DNA of 64,000 nucleotides from Faecalibacterium sp. (GCA_022652735.1 JALCRP010000007.1:1-64000), one strand, 5' to 3'; shown: positions 16,311-25,293, numbered from the stretch's first letter. Program-made: numbers and translations. The notes: generated by a model from the letters alone, not told the origin.

Positions 16311-16339
16311 TTGCGGCGCAGCACCGAAACAGGTATCAT
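16311..16339 (+). promoter_or_regulatory. Promoter of the rhodanese gene
   Basis: TTGCGG and TATCAT are separated by 17 bases. Its -35 is eight bases from the -35 of the divergent Rrf2 promoter. Confidence 0.6.
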
Positions 16340-16367
16340 AGAATGGAAAAAGCGAGGTGTGTTTTGG

Positions 16368-16676
16368 ATGATGATTCCCTTGATCGACCCGGCCCAGGCG
16401 ATCCGCCTGCTGGATGCCGGCACGGCGCAGGCTGTGGATGTGCGCGAACCGGACGAATATGCAGCGGGGCATATCCCGGGTGCGGTTCTTTTACCGGTAG
16501 GGCAGGTGCGTGAGAAAGCGGCAGCGCTTTTGCCGGATAAGGCCGCACGGCTATTGGTGTATTGCCGCACCGGGCGGCGCAGCGCGGCGGCCTGCAAGCA
16601 GCTACAGCAGATGGGTTATACGGCGGTTGCCAATCTGGGTGGCATATTGAGCTGGCCGTATGAGCTGGAAAGTTAA
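16368..16676 (+). CDS. Rhodanese-like sulfurtransferase
   Basis: A 102-residue single-domain rhodanese. The N-terminal VDVREPDEYAAGHIPGA is the CH2A-type motif, and the active-site loop VYCRTGRRS carries the persulfide-forming C66. It would carry sulfane sulfur for sulfur trafficking or detoxification in the cytosol. The start is ATG 16368 (two ATGs in tandem) behind GAGGTG. The divergent Rrf2 regulator supports a link to sulfur or Fe-S homeostasis, by inference. A strong terminator follows. Confidence 0.9.
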   Translation: MMIPLIDPAQAIRLLDAGTAQAVDVREPDEYAAGHIPGAVLLPVGQVREKAAALLPDKAARLLVYCRTGRRSAAACKQLQQMGYTAVANLGGILSWPYELES

Positions 16677-16684
16677 AAGATGCG

Positions 16685-16727
16685 ACAGGCCCGGAGGATG
16701 TGAAAAACGTCCTCCGGGCCTGTTTTT
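16685..16727 (+). terminator. Terminator of the rhodanese gene
   Basis: A perfect 14-bp stem ACAGGCCCGGAGGA / TCCTCCGGGCCTGT is followed by TTTTT. It lies two bases from the end of the convergent GH3 gene. Confidence 0.9.
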
Positions 16728-16728
16728 G

Positions 16729-19164
16729 CTATTTCCGGGCTTTTGGCGCTTGGGCAGGGGACGGCTTGCGGGCCTTTAGCTTGCACAGCCCACGGAAGAA
16801 ATGCCCGTTAGCCATTTCTACAAGGCCATCCACCTGCGTCCATGTCATGCCGGCAAACATTCGCAGCGAGCGCAGCGGGGAAGTATACATCATGGCGTCC
16901 ATCATGCGCTGGGTGGAGGCATCTCCGCCGGAAACCGTCATATTCTTTTTTACCTGCCGAAGCAGCATTTTCCCAACCCGTGTGCGGCGAATATCGTCCA
17001 GCGTATTGTCGGAGGTAAAAGGCTCGTCCTTGGGATGGGTATCGGCCGGCAGCGGGTGACCAAGCAGCAGCGTGAACTGCTCGGCGGAAGGCGCAAAGGG
17101 AACAGCAGGCGCACGGTAATCCGTCAGGCCGGCATACTGCTTTGCGACAAGCGCCTCTTTGCCGTCGCCTTCCAGCTCCAGCTCAAAGCATAGCGGAAGA
17201 TCGCGGCTGGTTGCCCCGGCGAGAATCTGATAGGTGCCGCCCTCGATGCACCAGCTTTGCGCGCGAATATTAAAGTAGCTGAAGCTGCGCGGTTCGAGAC
17301 GAAACTCTACCATTGCACTTTCGCCCGGGTTCAGCGCGACCTTTTCAAAGCCTTTTAGCTCCTTCGGGGCGCGCACAATTTTGCTTTCACCTTTGCGGGC
17401 AACATATAGCTGTACGATTTCGCGCGCGGCACGGCTGCCCACGTTTTGGACGTTTACGGTGACTTTGTAGCGCCCACGCCCTAAAGCCCGCACGGCTAAA
17501 TCGCTGTAGGCAAACTGCGTATACGATAGCCCGTAGCCGAACGGATAGGCAACCGGGCAGTTTGCCGCATCATAATAGCGGTAGCCGACAAACAGGCCCT
17601 CGCGGTACTGCACGGCTTTCGGCTCGCCGGGGAAATTGGCTGTGCTGGGCACACTTTCCAGCGTCTCGGGCCATGTTTCTGCCAGCTTGCCGCAGGGGCT
17701 TTCCTTGCCGAAAAGCAAATCAAGCGTGGCATTGCCGCTGGCCTGCCCGGCCAGATACATCAGCAAGATCGCCCGGACGGAATCACGCCAAGGCAGCGTG
17801 ACAGGGCTGCCGCACTGCAGCACGACGACCGTGTTTGGGTTGGCCTCGGCCACGGCCGCGATCAGGCGGTTATGCGATTCGGGCATATCCATCGTGGTAC
17901 GGTCAAAGCCTTCACTTTCATATTCTTCCGGCAGCCCGGCGAACACAACGGCGACATCGGCCGCTTTGGCGGCGGCTACGGCAGTGGCAATCATCGTTTC
18001 ATCCACGGTGCTGCTGTCCTCGGGGTAGCCCTCGGCATAGATCGGCAGCAGGCCGGCGGCCACGGCGGCCTCAAATACATTATCCTGAAAAGCCGGCGTA
18101 ATATGGCTGCTGCCGGAGCCTTGATAGCGGGGCTGCTTTGCCATGCGGCCAATAAAGGCTATCTTCTTTTCGCTGTCCAGCGGCAGAAGAGCCTCCTCAT
18201 TTTTCAGCAGCACAGCGGATTGCACGGCAATCTCGCGCGCAAGCTCGTTATCGTCGCTGTCGGTGCGGTGAGAGGCGCGGCGGGGCTTCTGCTCTTTCAA
18301 GATCAGTTCCGTTACGCGCTGGGCACATTTATCCAGCTCGCTCAGAGGTAAAACGCCGTTCTGTACCGCCTCGACAAGCAGTGCGGGCGTATCGCCGGTG
18401 GTGTGCGGCATTTCCAGATCAAGCCCGGCCAGTATCCCGGCCACACGGTCGTTCACGGCGCCCCAATCGCTGATGACGGCGCCCTCAAAGCCCCATTCCG
18501 TGCGCAGAACATCCGTCAAAAGCCACTTGTTGTCGCTTGCGTGGACGCCGTTGATTTTGTTATAGCTGCACATCACCGTCCACGGCTGGGCCTTTTTAAC
18601 GACGGTTTCAAAAGCGGATAAGTAGATTTCGCGCAGAGTACGCTCGTCCACAACGCTGTCGCACACCATACGCCCGGTTTCCTGATTGTTGGCGGCAAAA
18701 TGCTTAAGCGAAGTGCCGGTATCACGGCTTTGTACGCCGCGCACGATTTCGGCGGCAAGCTCGCCCGCAAGGTACGGGTCCTCGGAAAAATACTCAAAGT
18801 TGCGCCCGCATAAAGGGCTGCGCTTGATGTTGACGCCGGGGCCGAGCAGGACGCTGACATCCTCGCGTACACATTTTTCGCCCAGCGCTTCGCCCATGCG
18901 GTGCAAAAGGTCGCGGTCAAAGCTGCAAGCAGAAGCCGAAGCGGTGGGAAAGCTTGTCGCCGGAACACTTTTTCCGGTATTCATGGGGCTTTCTTCCGGC
19001 AGGGGTTTGCGCAGGCCGTGCGGGCCGTCCGATACACGGTGCGCAGCAAGGCCAAGGCGCGAAACTGCCGCATTGTGCCAGAAATCGCTGCCGGCACAAA
19101 GCGCAGCCTTTTCTTCCAGCGTCATTTGCCCTACAAGTTCAGCGGCACGTTGCGAAATTTCCAT
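16729..19164 (-). CDS. Glycoside hydrolase family 3, beta-glucosidase type
   Basis: An 811-residue enzyme without a signal peptide, so it acts in the cytosol on imported oligosaccharides. The (alpha/beta)8 domain shows RVSDGPHGLR (about 43-52), LGPGVNIKRSPLCGRNFEYFSEDP (110-130, substrate loop), KHFAANNQE (154-162) and the nucleophile Asp233 in VISDWGA. The second domain follows, then a fibronectin III-like domain (NVGSRAAREIVQLYVA). The ~90 residues after that are unusual for the family and unassigned. ATG 19164 follows AGAGGAG. The likely substrate is a beta-glucoside, but xylosides or steroid/plant glucosides are possible. Confidence 0.9.
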   Translation of the reverse strand: MEISQRAAELVGQMTLEEKAALCAGSDFWHNAAVSRLGLAAHRVSDGPHGLRKPLPEESPMNTGKSVPATSFPTASASACSFDRDLLHRMGEALGEKCVREDVSVLLGPGVNIKRSPLCGRNFEYFSEDPYLAGELAAEIVRGVQSRDTGTSLKHFAANNQETGRMVCDSVVDERTLREIYLSAFETVVKKAQPWTVMCSYNKINGVHASDNKWLLTDVLRTEWGFEGAVISDWGAVNDRVAGILAGLDLEMPHTTGDTPALLVEAVQNGVLPLSELDKCAQRVTELILKEQKPRRASHRTDSDDNELAREIAVQSAVLLKNEEALLPLDSEKKIAFIGRMAKQPRYQGSGSSHITPAFQDNVFEAAVAAGLLPIYAEGYPEDSSTVDETMIATAVAAAKAADVAVVFAGLPEEYESEGFDRTTMDMPESHNRLIAAVAEANPNTVVVLQCGSPVTLPWRDSVRAILLMYLAGQASGNATLDLLFGKESPCGKLAETWPETLESVPSTANFPGEPKAVQYREGLFVGYRYYDAANCPVAYPFGYGLSYTQFAYSDLAVRALGRGRYKVTVNVQNVGSRAAREIVQLYVARKGESKIVRAPKELKGFEKVALNPGESAMVEFRLEPRSFSYFNIRAQSWCIEGGTYQILAGATSRDLPLCFELELEGDGKEALVAKQYAGLTDYRAPAVPFAPSAEQFTLLLGHPLPADTHPKDEPFTSDNTLDDIRRTRVGKMLLRQVKKNMTVSGGDASTQRMMDAMMYTSPLRSLRMFAGMTWTQVDGLVEMANGHFFRGLCKLKARKPSPAQAPKARK

Positions 19165-19295
19165 GATGCGATACTCCTCTTTTCTGAACCGGCTCAGCGC
19201 AGCAAAAGCTGCACAATTTTTTCAAATCTATCATAGCAGAATCCGACACGGAATTCTATGTTTTCCACAAGAATCCGCGAAATGCGGAAATGCCC

Positions 19296-19324
19296 TTGCC
19301 GGCCCACGCAAGGTCTGGTATAAT
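19296..19324 (+). promoter_or_regulatory. Promoter of glyA
   Basis: TTGCCG and a perfect TATAAT are separated by 17 bases, 66 bases upstream of the start codon. Confidence 0.8.
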
Positions 19325-19389
19325 GTCTTCCAAGCACAAATGTGCGAGGGAACGATAAAAAGTGATACTTATGCGAAAGGGGCAGGGAA

Positions 19390-20643
19390 ATGTACGCAGA
19401 TATGATGGACACGATCGGCCTTGTGGCCGCAAACGACCCCGAGCTTGCCGCCGCCATGAACAGAGAGCTGGCGCGCCAGCGCCGCAACATCGAGCTGATC
19501 GCCAGCGAAAACATCGTCAGCCCGGCGGTGATGGCGGCGATGGGCAGTGTGCTGACGAACAAATATGCCGAAGGCTATCCGGCACACCGCTACTATGGCG
19601 GCTGCCAGTATGTCGATGAGGTGGAAAACCTCGCCATTGCGCGCGCCTGCAAGCTGTTCGGCGCAAAATACGCCAATGTCCAGCCGCACAGCGGCGCGCA
19701 GGCGAACCTTGCGGTTTACTTTGCGCTGCTGAATCTGGGCGATACTGTGATGGGGATGGATCTTTCGCAGGGCGGCCACCTGACGCACGGCAGCCCGGTA
19801 AATATGTCCGGCAAAAACTATCATTTCGTGCCCTACGGCGTGGACGATAACGGCTTTCTCGATTATGATAAAGTGCGCAGCATCGCCAAGGAGTGCCACC
19901 CTAAGCTGATCGTGGCCGGTGCTTCGGCCTACTGCCGCGCAATTCGCTTTGATGTGCTGGCGGACATCGCCAAGGAGGCAGGCGCCTACCTGATGGTGGA
20001 TATGGCCCACATTGCGGGCCTTGTGGCCGGCGGCCAGCACCAAAACCCTGTGCCCTACGCGGATATTGTCACGACGACAACGCATAAAACGCTGCGCGGC
20101 CCGCGCGGCGGCATGATCCTGACGAACAATGAGGAACTTGCCAAAAAGATCAACAAGGCCATCTTCCCGGGCACACAGGGCGGCCCGCTTGAGCATGTGA
20201 TCGCGGCAAAGGCCGTTTGCTTCGGCGAGGCGCTCAAGCCGGAATTTAAGGTATACGCGAAGAATATCGTGGATAACGCGCAGGCGCTGGCAAGCGGGCT
20301 GCTGACGCGCGGTGTAAAGCTGGTTTCGGGCGGCACGGATAACCATTTGATGCTGGTGGATCTTTCCGACGAGGCATGCACCGGCAAGGATTTGGAGCAG
20401 CGGCTGGATTCTGTACGCATTACAGCCAACAAAAACACCGTCCCCGGCGAAAAGCGCAGCCCGTTTATTACAAGCGGTGTCCGCCTCGGCACCCCGGCCG
20501 TTACGACACGCGGCTTTACCACGGCGGATATGGATGTTGTGGCCGGCTGTATTGCCGACAGCATTTTTGCTTTTGACGCAAAGCAAAAAGACATCGAGGC
20601 CCGCGTTGAGCAGCTTACGCAAAAGCATCCGATTTACGAATAA
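19390..20643 (+). CDS. glyA: Serine hydroxymethyltransferase
   Basis: A 417-residue cytosolic PLP enzyme converting serine and tetrahydrofolate to glycine and 5,10-methylene-tetrahydrofolate, the main one-carbon source. [12 protein letters not shown] (34-45), [15 protein letters not shown] (57-71) and the PLP lysine K233 in [14 protein letters not shown] are intact. The length matches the family. ATG 19390 has AAGGGGCAGGG ahead; an ATG pair four codons later is possible. It has its own promoter and a probable terminator at 20666-20696, so it is monocistronic. Confidence 0.96.
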   Translation: MYADMMDTIGLVAANDPELAAAMNRELARQRRNIELIASENIVSPAVMAAMGSVLTNKYAEGYPAHRYYGGCQYVDEVENLAIARACKLFGAKYANVQPHSGAQANLAVYFALLNLGDTVMGMDLSQGGHLTHGSPVNMSGKNYHFVPYGVDDNGFLDYDKVRSIAKECHPKLIVAGASAYCRAIRFDVLADIAKEAGAYLMVDMAHIAGLVAGGQHQNPVPYADIVTTTTHKTLRGPRGGMILTNNEELAKKINKAIFPGTQGGPLEHVIAAKAVCFGEALKPEFKVYAKNIVDNAQALASGLLTRGVKLVSGGTDNHLMLVDLSDEACTGKDLEQRLDSVRITANKNTVPGEKRSPFITSGVRLGTPAVTTRGFTTADMDVVAGCIADSIFAFDAKQKDIEARVEQLTQKHPIYE

Positions 20644-20665
20644 CCGTGCGTTGACGCACTTTCCA

Positions 20666-20696
20666 CGGCCCCTTTTCCGGGGGCCGCTTTTCTTTT
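20666..20696 (+). terminator. Terminator of glyA
   Basis: CGGCCCC / GGGGCCG stem with a short TTTTCC loop, then CTTTTCTTTT. Confidence 0.65.
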
Positions 20697-20718
20697 GCAA
20701 AAAAGATGAGAGAAACCT

Positions 20719-20747
20719 TTGGAAATTTGCCGTGATTGTGTTAGAAT
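20719..20747 (+). promoter_or_regulatory. Promoter of the second MATE gene
   Basis: TTGGAA and TAGAAT are separated by 17 bases. The transcript would have a leader of about 70 bases containing a terminator-like hairpin. Confidence 0.7.
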
Positions 20748-20784
20748 CGATCGAGCACACAAATGCAATCCAAAAGGGCCGGCG

Positions 20785-20812
20785 GGGAATATCCCGCGTT
20801 TTTTCTTTTACG
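20785..20812 (+). terminator. Leader terminator (attenuator) ahead of the MATE gene
   Basis: GCGGG / CCCGC with a GAATAT loop is followed by GTTTTTTCTTTT. It lies between the promoter and the start codon at 20823. An in-frame ATG at 20763 runs through the hairpin into the gene, so translation could interfere with its formation. Confidence 0.6.
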
Positions 20813-20822
20813 AGGTTTCATC

Positions 20823-22199
20823 ATGACAAAAGATATGACGACAGGCAGCCCCTTGAAGCTGGTGATGGCTTTTTGCCTGCCGCTGATGGCGGGCAGCTTG
20901 TTCCAGCAATTTTATAACATGGCGGATACGATTATTGTCGGGCGTTTTGTCGGGGTAGGGGCGCTGGCCGCTGTGGGCGGCACGGGCAGCCTCAACTACC
21001 TTGTGATCGGCTTTGCTACAGGGATTTGCTGCGGCTTTTCGATCCCGATGGCGCAGGCGTTCGGCGCGCAGGATTTTGGCGCGCTGCGCCGCTATACGGC
21101 AAACGCTGCATGGCTGACGATCGGCTTTGGCGCGGTGATTACGCTGGCGACGGTGGCCCTTACCCGCCCGATTTTGATTTTGACGCAGACGCCCGGCGAT
21201 ATTCTCGGGCTTTCTTACGTTTATCTCGTGACGATCTTTGCCGGCATCCCGGCGACACTTTTATATAATATGTGCAGCGCGATCATGCGCGCCTTGGGCG
21301 ATAGCAAGCGCCCGCTTTACTTTTTGCTTTTGGCCAGTGCGCTGAACATTGTGCTTGACCTCGTTTTCATCCTTGTATTCCATGCGGGTGTATTTGGCGC
21401 AGCGCTTGCCACGGTTCTCAGCCAAGCCGCGGCGGGCGTGGCAAGCTATATCTATCTTGTGCGGGAATTTCAGGTGCTGCATTGGTCGCCGGAGGAAGGG
21501 CGGCCCAGCGCTTATCACTGCGCCAAGCTTTGTGCGATGGGCCTACCGATGGGCTTGCAGTGCAGCATTACTGCGCTGGGCGGCGTGGTACTGCAGGCGG
21601 CCGTCAACGGCCTTGGCAGCGCCATCGTGGCGGCGCAGACGGCCGGCAACAAGGCCGGCATGATCTTGAGTGTGCCGCTGGAAAGCATCGGCACAGCCAT
21701 GACGACCTTCTCCGGCCAAAATCTCGGCGCGCGCAAGCTGGCGCGCGTAAAAACCGGCGTGAACCAATCGCTGCTGGTCAGCGCCGTGTACAGCGCCGCG
21801 GCATTTATCATTCTGCATTTTACCGATCGCTTTTTGATTTTGCTGTTTGTGGATGCGGCCGAGACGGAGATCATCCGCAACGCCCGGCGCATGCTGTTTT
21901 GGAACAGTTCGTTTTACCTTTTCCTTGGGGTGTTGATTATTTACCGCTATACGCTGCAGGGGCTGGGCTTTTCGGCGCTGGCGATGTTTGCAGGCGTGGC
22001 CGAAATGGTAGCGCGGGTGTTCGTTGGCTTTTTGCTGGTGGGGCAGCTGGGGTATCTGGCAGCCTGCATCGCAAGCCCGGTGGCGTGGGTATTCGCTTGT
22101 GCCTTCCTGCTGCCGGCCTACTGCTGGGCCATCCGTAGGCTGGAACGCAGCATCGCGGCCGAAAACCAACAGCATATAAAAAGCGCCGCCTCTTCGTGA
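20823..22199 (+). CDS. MATE family multidrug efflux transporter
   Basis: A 458-residue, 12-helix exporter. The N-terminus SPLKLVMAFCLPLMAGSLFQQFYNMADTIIVGRFVG and the later FSGQNLGARK are typical of the NorM/DinF-related MATE branch. ATG 20823 is preferred because ACGAGGT precedes it; the longer frame from 20763 starts within the leader. The leader contains an intrinsic terminator, pointing to attenuation-controlled expression, as seen for inducible resistance genes. It shares only family-level similarity with the MATE protein at 14329, so the two probably differ in substrate. Confidence 0.9.
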   Translation: MTKDMTTGSPLKLVMAFCLPLMAGSLFQQFYNMADTIIVGRFVGVGALAAVGGTGSLNYLVIGFATGICCGFSIPMAQAFGAQDFGALRRYTANAAWLTIGFGAVITLATVALTRPILILTQTPGDILGLSYVYLVTIFAGIPATLLYNMCSAIMRALGDSKRPLYFLLLASALNIVLDLVFILVFHAGVFGAALATVLSQAAAGVASYIYLVREFQVLHWSPEEGRPSAYHCAKLCAMGLPMGLQCSITALGGVVLQAAVNGLGSAIVAAQTAGNKAGMILSVPLESIGTAMTTFSGQNLGARKLARVKTGVNQSLLVSAVYSAAAFIILHFTDRFLILLFVDAAETEIIRNARRMLFWNSSFYLFLGVLIIYRYTLQGLGFSALAMFAGVAEMVARVFVGFLLVGQLGYLAACIASPVAWVFACAFLLPAYCWAIRRLERSIAAENQQHIKSAASS

Positions 22200-22212
22200 G
22201 GCGGCGCTTTTC
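22178..22212 (+). terminator. Terminator of the second MATE gene
   Basis: A perfect 14-bp stem AAAAGCGCCGCCTC / GAGGCGGCGCTTTT, overlapping the stop codon. It is symmetrical, so it could also serve the convergent GtrII-like gene. Confidence 0.88.
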
Positions 22213-22250
22213 CTTGAATGCCGAAAGCTTTGGACGGCTGCGCCCAAGGC

Positions 22251-23849
22251 TTATCCTTCTGTTTGGGCCAGCTTGACGATCATCACGCCGTCCTTCATTT
22301 CGCAGAAGCCGGCGGCCGGGTAGCAGGGCATGCCGGCAATGTCGCTTTGCGCGGCAAGCGCGGAAATCCGTGCGGAATCTGTGATGGTGCAGATCGGGTC
22401 GCCAAGAATATAGGTGCTGTAATCGATGACGGTTTTGGGATAGGTGAGGGCCGAACCGCCGCAGTAAACGCCGGTGGCGCCCTTATACTGCACAAAGCCC
22501 GGGCGGTCGCTGCCCAGCGCAGAATCAGAAAACTCTCCGATAAAGGCCACTTCCGTTTCGCCCGGAACATACGCAGGATCGCTTTCAACGTGATCCATGA
22601 TGCGCGTCATCGCGGAAAGGGTGCTGTCATAGGTGAGTTTTTTATAGGTGTAGGCGCCATTGGCGTAAAGCACATTTTCATACAGCAGCACGGCACATAA
22701 TACGCCGCACAGCAGCAACGGCAGCTTGGCATGCGGGCGCTTTTCGGCGGCGCGCTCGCGGCTCGCACGGCCCACCAAGATCAGCACGGCCGCGTAGCTT
22801 AAGAAGAACGCATAGATCATGAGCGTGTGCAGATAGCCGTCGCTCATCACTTGGATGATGTTCAGCCCGAGCGGCAGCAGCAAAAACGCCAGCAGAGCAA
22901 AGCACATATCGGCCGGCTTTTTGCGGCGCGCCCACAAAAGCCACCCAAATGCACCCACCGCAAGCAAAAACAGCACGACATGCGCGCCCCACGCAGGGAT
23001 GCTGATATAGGATTGCTTTTTCAAAAAGAACGAAAAGAACTGGCTGTAGGCGGCCGGGATCATTTTCAAAAATTCGCCGAGGCCTGTATAGCCGAGCTTG
23101 GCAAGGCCATTTTCACGGTCGGCCAGCGAAAGGCCGAGCGCCAGCAGCACGAGCTTCATCACAAGATAGTAAAGCCCACCGCCCAAAAGCAGGCTGGCTA
23201 CATATTTAACGCCCGTAAAAAACAGCGCGGCGGGCGTATGGCCGCCGTCCAGCGCCTTTTTCAAAATCAGCAGCAGATACAGCCCGACAGCCGCCGCGAT
23301 ATAGCATTGATACAGCGCCAGCAGCGCCATAAAGCACAGCGCCGCCGCCGGCAAACCGGTTTTTAGGGGCAGGCGCTCGGCGCACCACACGCCCGCGCAA
23401 GCCAGCAGCAGGGCTAGCATATACATATCGGCCCAGTTGAGATAAGCGGCGAAAGCACATACCGTCGTAATGTTCGAGGCCAGTAGGCCGCCCAGGATAA
23501 AAGTGATCCAATTTTGGCGGATGCCCAGCAGCTCGGCGATGAGATACACGGCCCCGCCGAGAAACAGCATGAACAATAGCGCGATGGGCCACGGCGAGAC
23601 GATTATGCCGCGCACCGCGGTATACACAGGCTGCAAAAAGCGCCCGAGAGAGCACTGAAACAGCTGGTCGTCGATGACGACCTTGGTGGCATCGTGCGTG
23701 GGATAATAATTGAAAAACGCAAACGCATGCGCAGCAAAGGCAAACAGTACGGTGCCGGCATACGCGGCAAGCAGATTGGCGCGGCGCGGCGCATCCTCTT
23801 TACTTTGCATAAAGCGCAGAAACCATTTGCCACAGCGAGTTTGTTCCAT
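22251..23849 (-). CDS. GtrII-like membrane glucosyltransferase
   Basis: A 532-residue protein with about ten membrane helices, a large periplasmic-type loop and a soluble C-terminal region of about 120 residues. The N-terminal AFAAHAFAFFNYYPTHDATKVV, followed by LFQCSLGRFLQPVYTAVRG, recalls the GtrII family (acidic/Arg residues in the first external loop). Such enzymes transfer a sugar from a polyprenyl carrier to surface glycans outside the membrane. ATG 23849 follows AGGAGG. It has its own consensus promoter. Acceptor unknown. Confidence 0.72.
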   Translation of the reverse strand: MEQTRCGKWFLRFMQSKEDAPRRANLLAAYAGTVLFAFAAHAFAFFNYYPTHDATKVVIDDQLFQCSLGRFLQPVYTAVRGIIVSPWPIALLFMLFLGGAVYLIAELLGIRQNWITFILGGLLASNITTVCAFAAYLNWADMYMLALLLACAGVWCAERLPLKTGLPAAALCFMALLALYQCYIAAAVGLYLLLILKKALDGGHTPAALFFTGVKYVASLLLGGGLYYLVMKLVLLALGLSLADRENGLAKLGYTGLGEFLKMIPAAYSQFFSFFLKKQSYISIPAWGAHVVLFLLAVGAFGWLLWARRKKPADMCFALLAFLLLPLGLNIIQVMSDGYLHTLMIYAFFLSYAAVLILVGRASRERAAEKRPHAKLPLLLCGVLCAVLLYENVLYANGAYTYKKLTYDSTLSAMTRIMDHVESDPAYVPGETEVAFIGEFSDSALGSDRPGFVQYKGATGVYCGGSALTYPKTVIDYSTYILGDPICTITDSARISALAAQSDIAGMPCYPAAGFCEMKDGVMIVKLAQTEG

Positions 23850-23900
23850 CTTAGCCTCCTGGCGGCCGCGCTTTTTCGGCGCGGCGCAATCTCGGCCCCT

Positions 23901-23929
23901 ATTATATCGGAAGCGGCGCCCCTATGCAA
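23901..23929 (-). promoter_or_regulatory. Promoter of the GtrII-like gene
   Basis: TTGCAT and a perfect TATAAT are separated by 17 bases on the minus strand. Confidence 0.82.
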
Positions 23930-24018
23930 GAAAAGCGGCCAAAACCGTTCACAGCTTTTTTGCAAAGCGTTCAAATCTGTAACAAAATCCTGACACAATT
24001 TTCCGCTATACTAAAATC

Positions 24019-24198
24019 ACAGTCAAGGAACAAAAACCATTCGGCGGCAGGGCCGCTGACTGTAACATAACTGCCTATCCCATGCGAGGCCAGCAGGCCG
24101 GGAAACGGCAGACAACCAACCCTCTTTTCCCCCTCAGGAAAAGTTCTATACAGGCGGCATCGGTTTTTACCTTTCTTCCGATGCCGCCTGTTTTGTTT
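24019..24198 (+). ncRNA. Candidate structured RNA, ~180 nt, unidentified
   Basis: A TATACT -10 at 24007-24012 (weak -35) and a strong terminator at 24152-24193 bound a stretch with no open frame but many complementary segments. CAGTCA/TGACTG encloses GGCGGC/GCCGC. CTGCC...GGCAG encloses TCCC/GGGA and GGCC/GGCC. TTTTCC/GGAAAA follows. Some pieces (CTGTAAC after a GC stem, CAGGA near the 3' end) recall cobalamin riboswitches, but the canonical B12 box is absent and the next gene is not B12-related. It may be a leader RNA of the MraY-like gene 110 bases on, or an independent small RNA. Confidence 0.45.
24152..24193 (+). terminator. Terminator of the candidate RNA
   Basis: A perfect 12-bp stem AGGCGGCATCGG / CCGATGCCGCCT with a pyrimidine-rich loop, then TGTTTTGTTTT. 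Confidence 0.85.
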
Positions 24199-24307
24199 TG
24201 CAAAAAAACCGGCGAAGCCGCCGGTTGCGCGCCGTTCGATTGATTTTTCTGCCGGTGCGTGTTACACTTTTGCGAGTAGAAAATAAAACGCAAAAGAGGA
24301 ACGGAAC

Positions 24308-25255
24308 ATGGTGAATGCCCTGATCTCTGCTTTCGGGCAGGAAAAAGTAAACGGAATGGCGGCTTTAGTGTCTTTCGCGCTGACGGCGCTGATGCTGGGC
24401 ACTTTCCGCGGCAGGCTCCCGCAGGATCACGGCCGTCAGTTCGCGGTGAACGGCGCGCTCTCCCGCGGGAAAGCGCGGGGCGCCGGCCTCATTTTTACGC
24501 TGTGCATCGTGCTGGTTACGCTGGCCTTCGTGCCGTTTTCCGGCGAGATTTTGCTTTACATGGTGCTGCTGGCCGCGGCAATGCTCAGCGGTTATCTTGA
24601 CGACGCATCGGACAAACCTTGGAACGAATATAAAAAGGGCTTAATTGACCTTTTAATCGCGCTTGCGGCGGCGCTGACATTTCTGAACTTTGATTCGCCG
24701 GAGATCTGGGTGTGTGGCGTGTCCGTGCAAATCCCGGCGGCGCTGTACCTGCTTTTGGCGGTTGTGCTGATTTGGGGCAGTATCAATGTCACGAACTGTT
24801 CGGACGGCGTGGATGGGCTTTGCGGTACGCTGTGCCTTGTGACGATGGGAACGTTTTTGCTGGCGTTTTCGTCTGATTTGGGCGGCTTTTCTACCGCTGT
24901 GCTGGTCGTGATGGCGTCGGTGGCGGCCTATCTGTGGAACAACGTCTCGCCCTCGAACCTTTTGATGGGCGATGCGGGCAGCCGTGCGCTGGGCTTTTTT
25001 GTGGCTGTGCTTGCAATGAAAAGCCACCATCCGCTGGCGTGGCTGCTGGCCGCAGCCGTGATGATTCTGGATGGCGGCCTCGGTATCCTGAAAATTAGCC
25101 TGAAACGTTTTTTGCACATCTGGATCTTGAAAAATACGCGGACGCCGCTGCATGACGAGGCCCGCAAAAACCACGGCTGGTCAGATCCGCAGGTGGTGCT
25201 GCGTTTTGCGGTTTTACAGGGGTTGGCTTCGCTGGTGCTGTTTTTGGTAAAATAA
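24308..25255 (+). CDS. MraY-like phospho-sugar transferase (glycosyltransferase family 4, UPP type)
   Basis: A 315-residue membrane enzyme with about nine to ten helices. It carries the catalytic acidic pair in GYLDDASD (about 95-102), the NVTNCSDGVDGL motif (about 159-170), GDAGS and the C-terminal loop LHDEARKNHGWSDPQVV. These belong to the MraY/WecA superfamily that joins a nucleotide-sugar phosphate to undecaprenyl phosphate. The last loop is nearest MraY, yet no division or cell-wall genes surround it and the His pattern differs. It may be a stand-alone MraY or a specialised paralogue. ATG 24308 has GAGGAACG upstream. Confidence 0.8.
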   Translation: MVNALISAFGQEKVNGMAALVSFALTALMLGTFRGRLPQDHGRQFAVNGALSRGKARGAGLIFTLCIVLVTLAFVPFSGEILLYMVLLAAAMLSGYLDDASDKPWNEYKKGLIDLLIALAAALTFLNFDSPEIWVCGVSVQIPAALYLLLAVVLIWGSINVTNCSDGVDGLCGTLCLVTMGTFLLAFSSDLGGFSTAVLVVMASVAAYLWNNVSPSNLLMGDAGSRALGFFVAVLAMKSHHPLAWLLAAAVMILDGGLGILKISLKRFLHIWILKNTRTPLHDEARKNHGWSDPQVVLRFAVLQGLASLVLFLVK

Positions 25256-25257
25256 AC

Positions 25258-25293
25258 AAAAAACGGGGCGGAAAGAGAAACGCTCCGTTTTTT
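25258..25293 (+). terminator. Terminator of the MraY-like gene
   Basis: AAAAAACGGGGCG / CGCTCCGTTTTTT with a GAAAGAGAAA loop. Confidence 0.8.

Noticed and set aside
19369..20760. 463-residue minus-strand frame
   Set aside because: Antisense shadow of glyA.
24019..24198. Firm call as a cobalamin riboswitch
   Set aside because: Only fragments fit; the B12 box and the long conserved core are not convincing, so it is left as an unidentified structured RNA.
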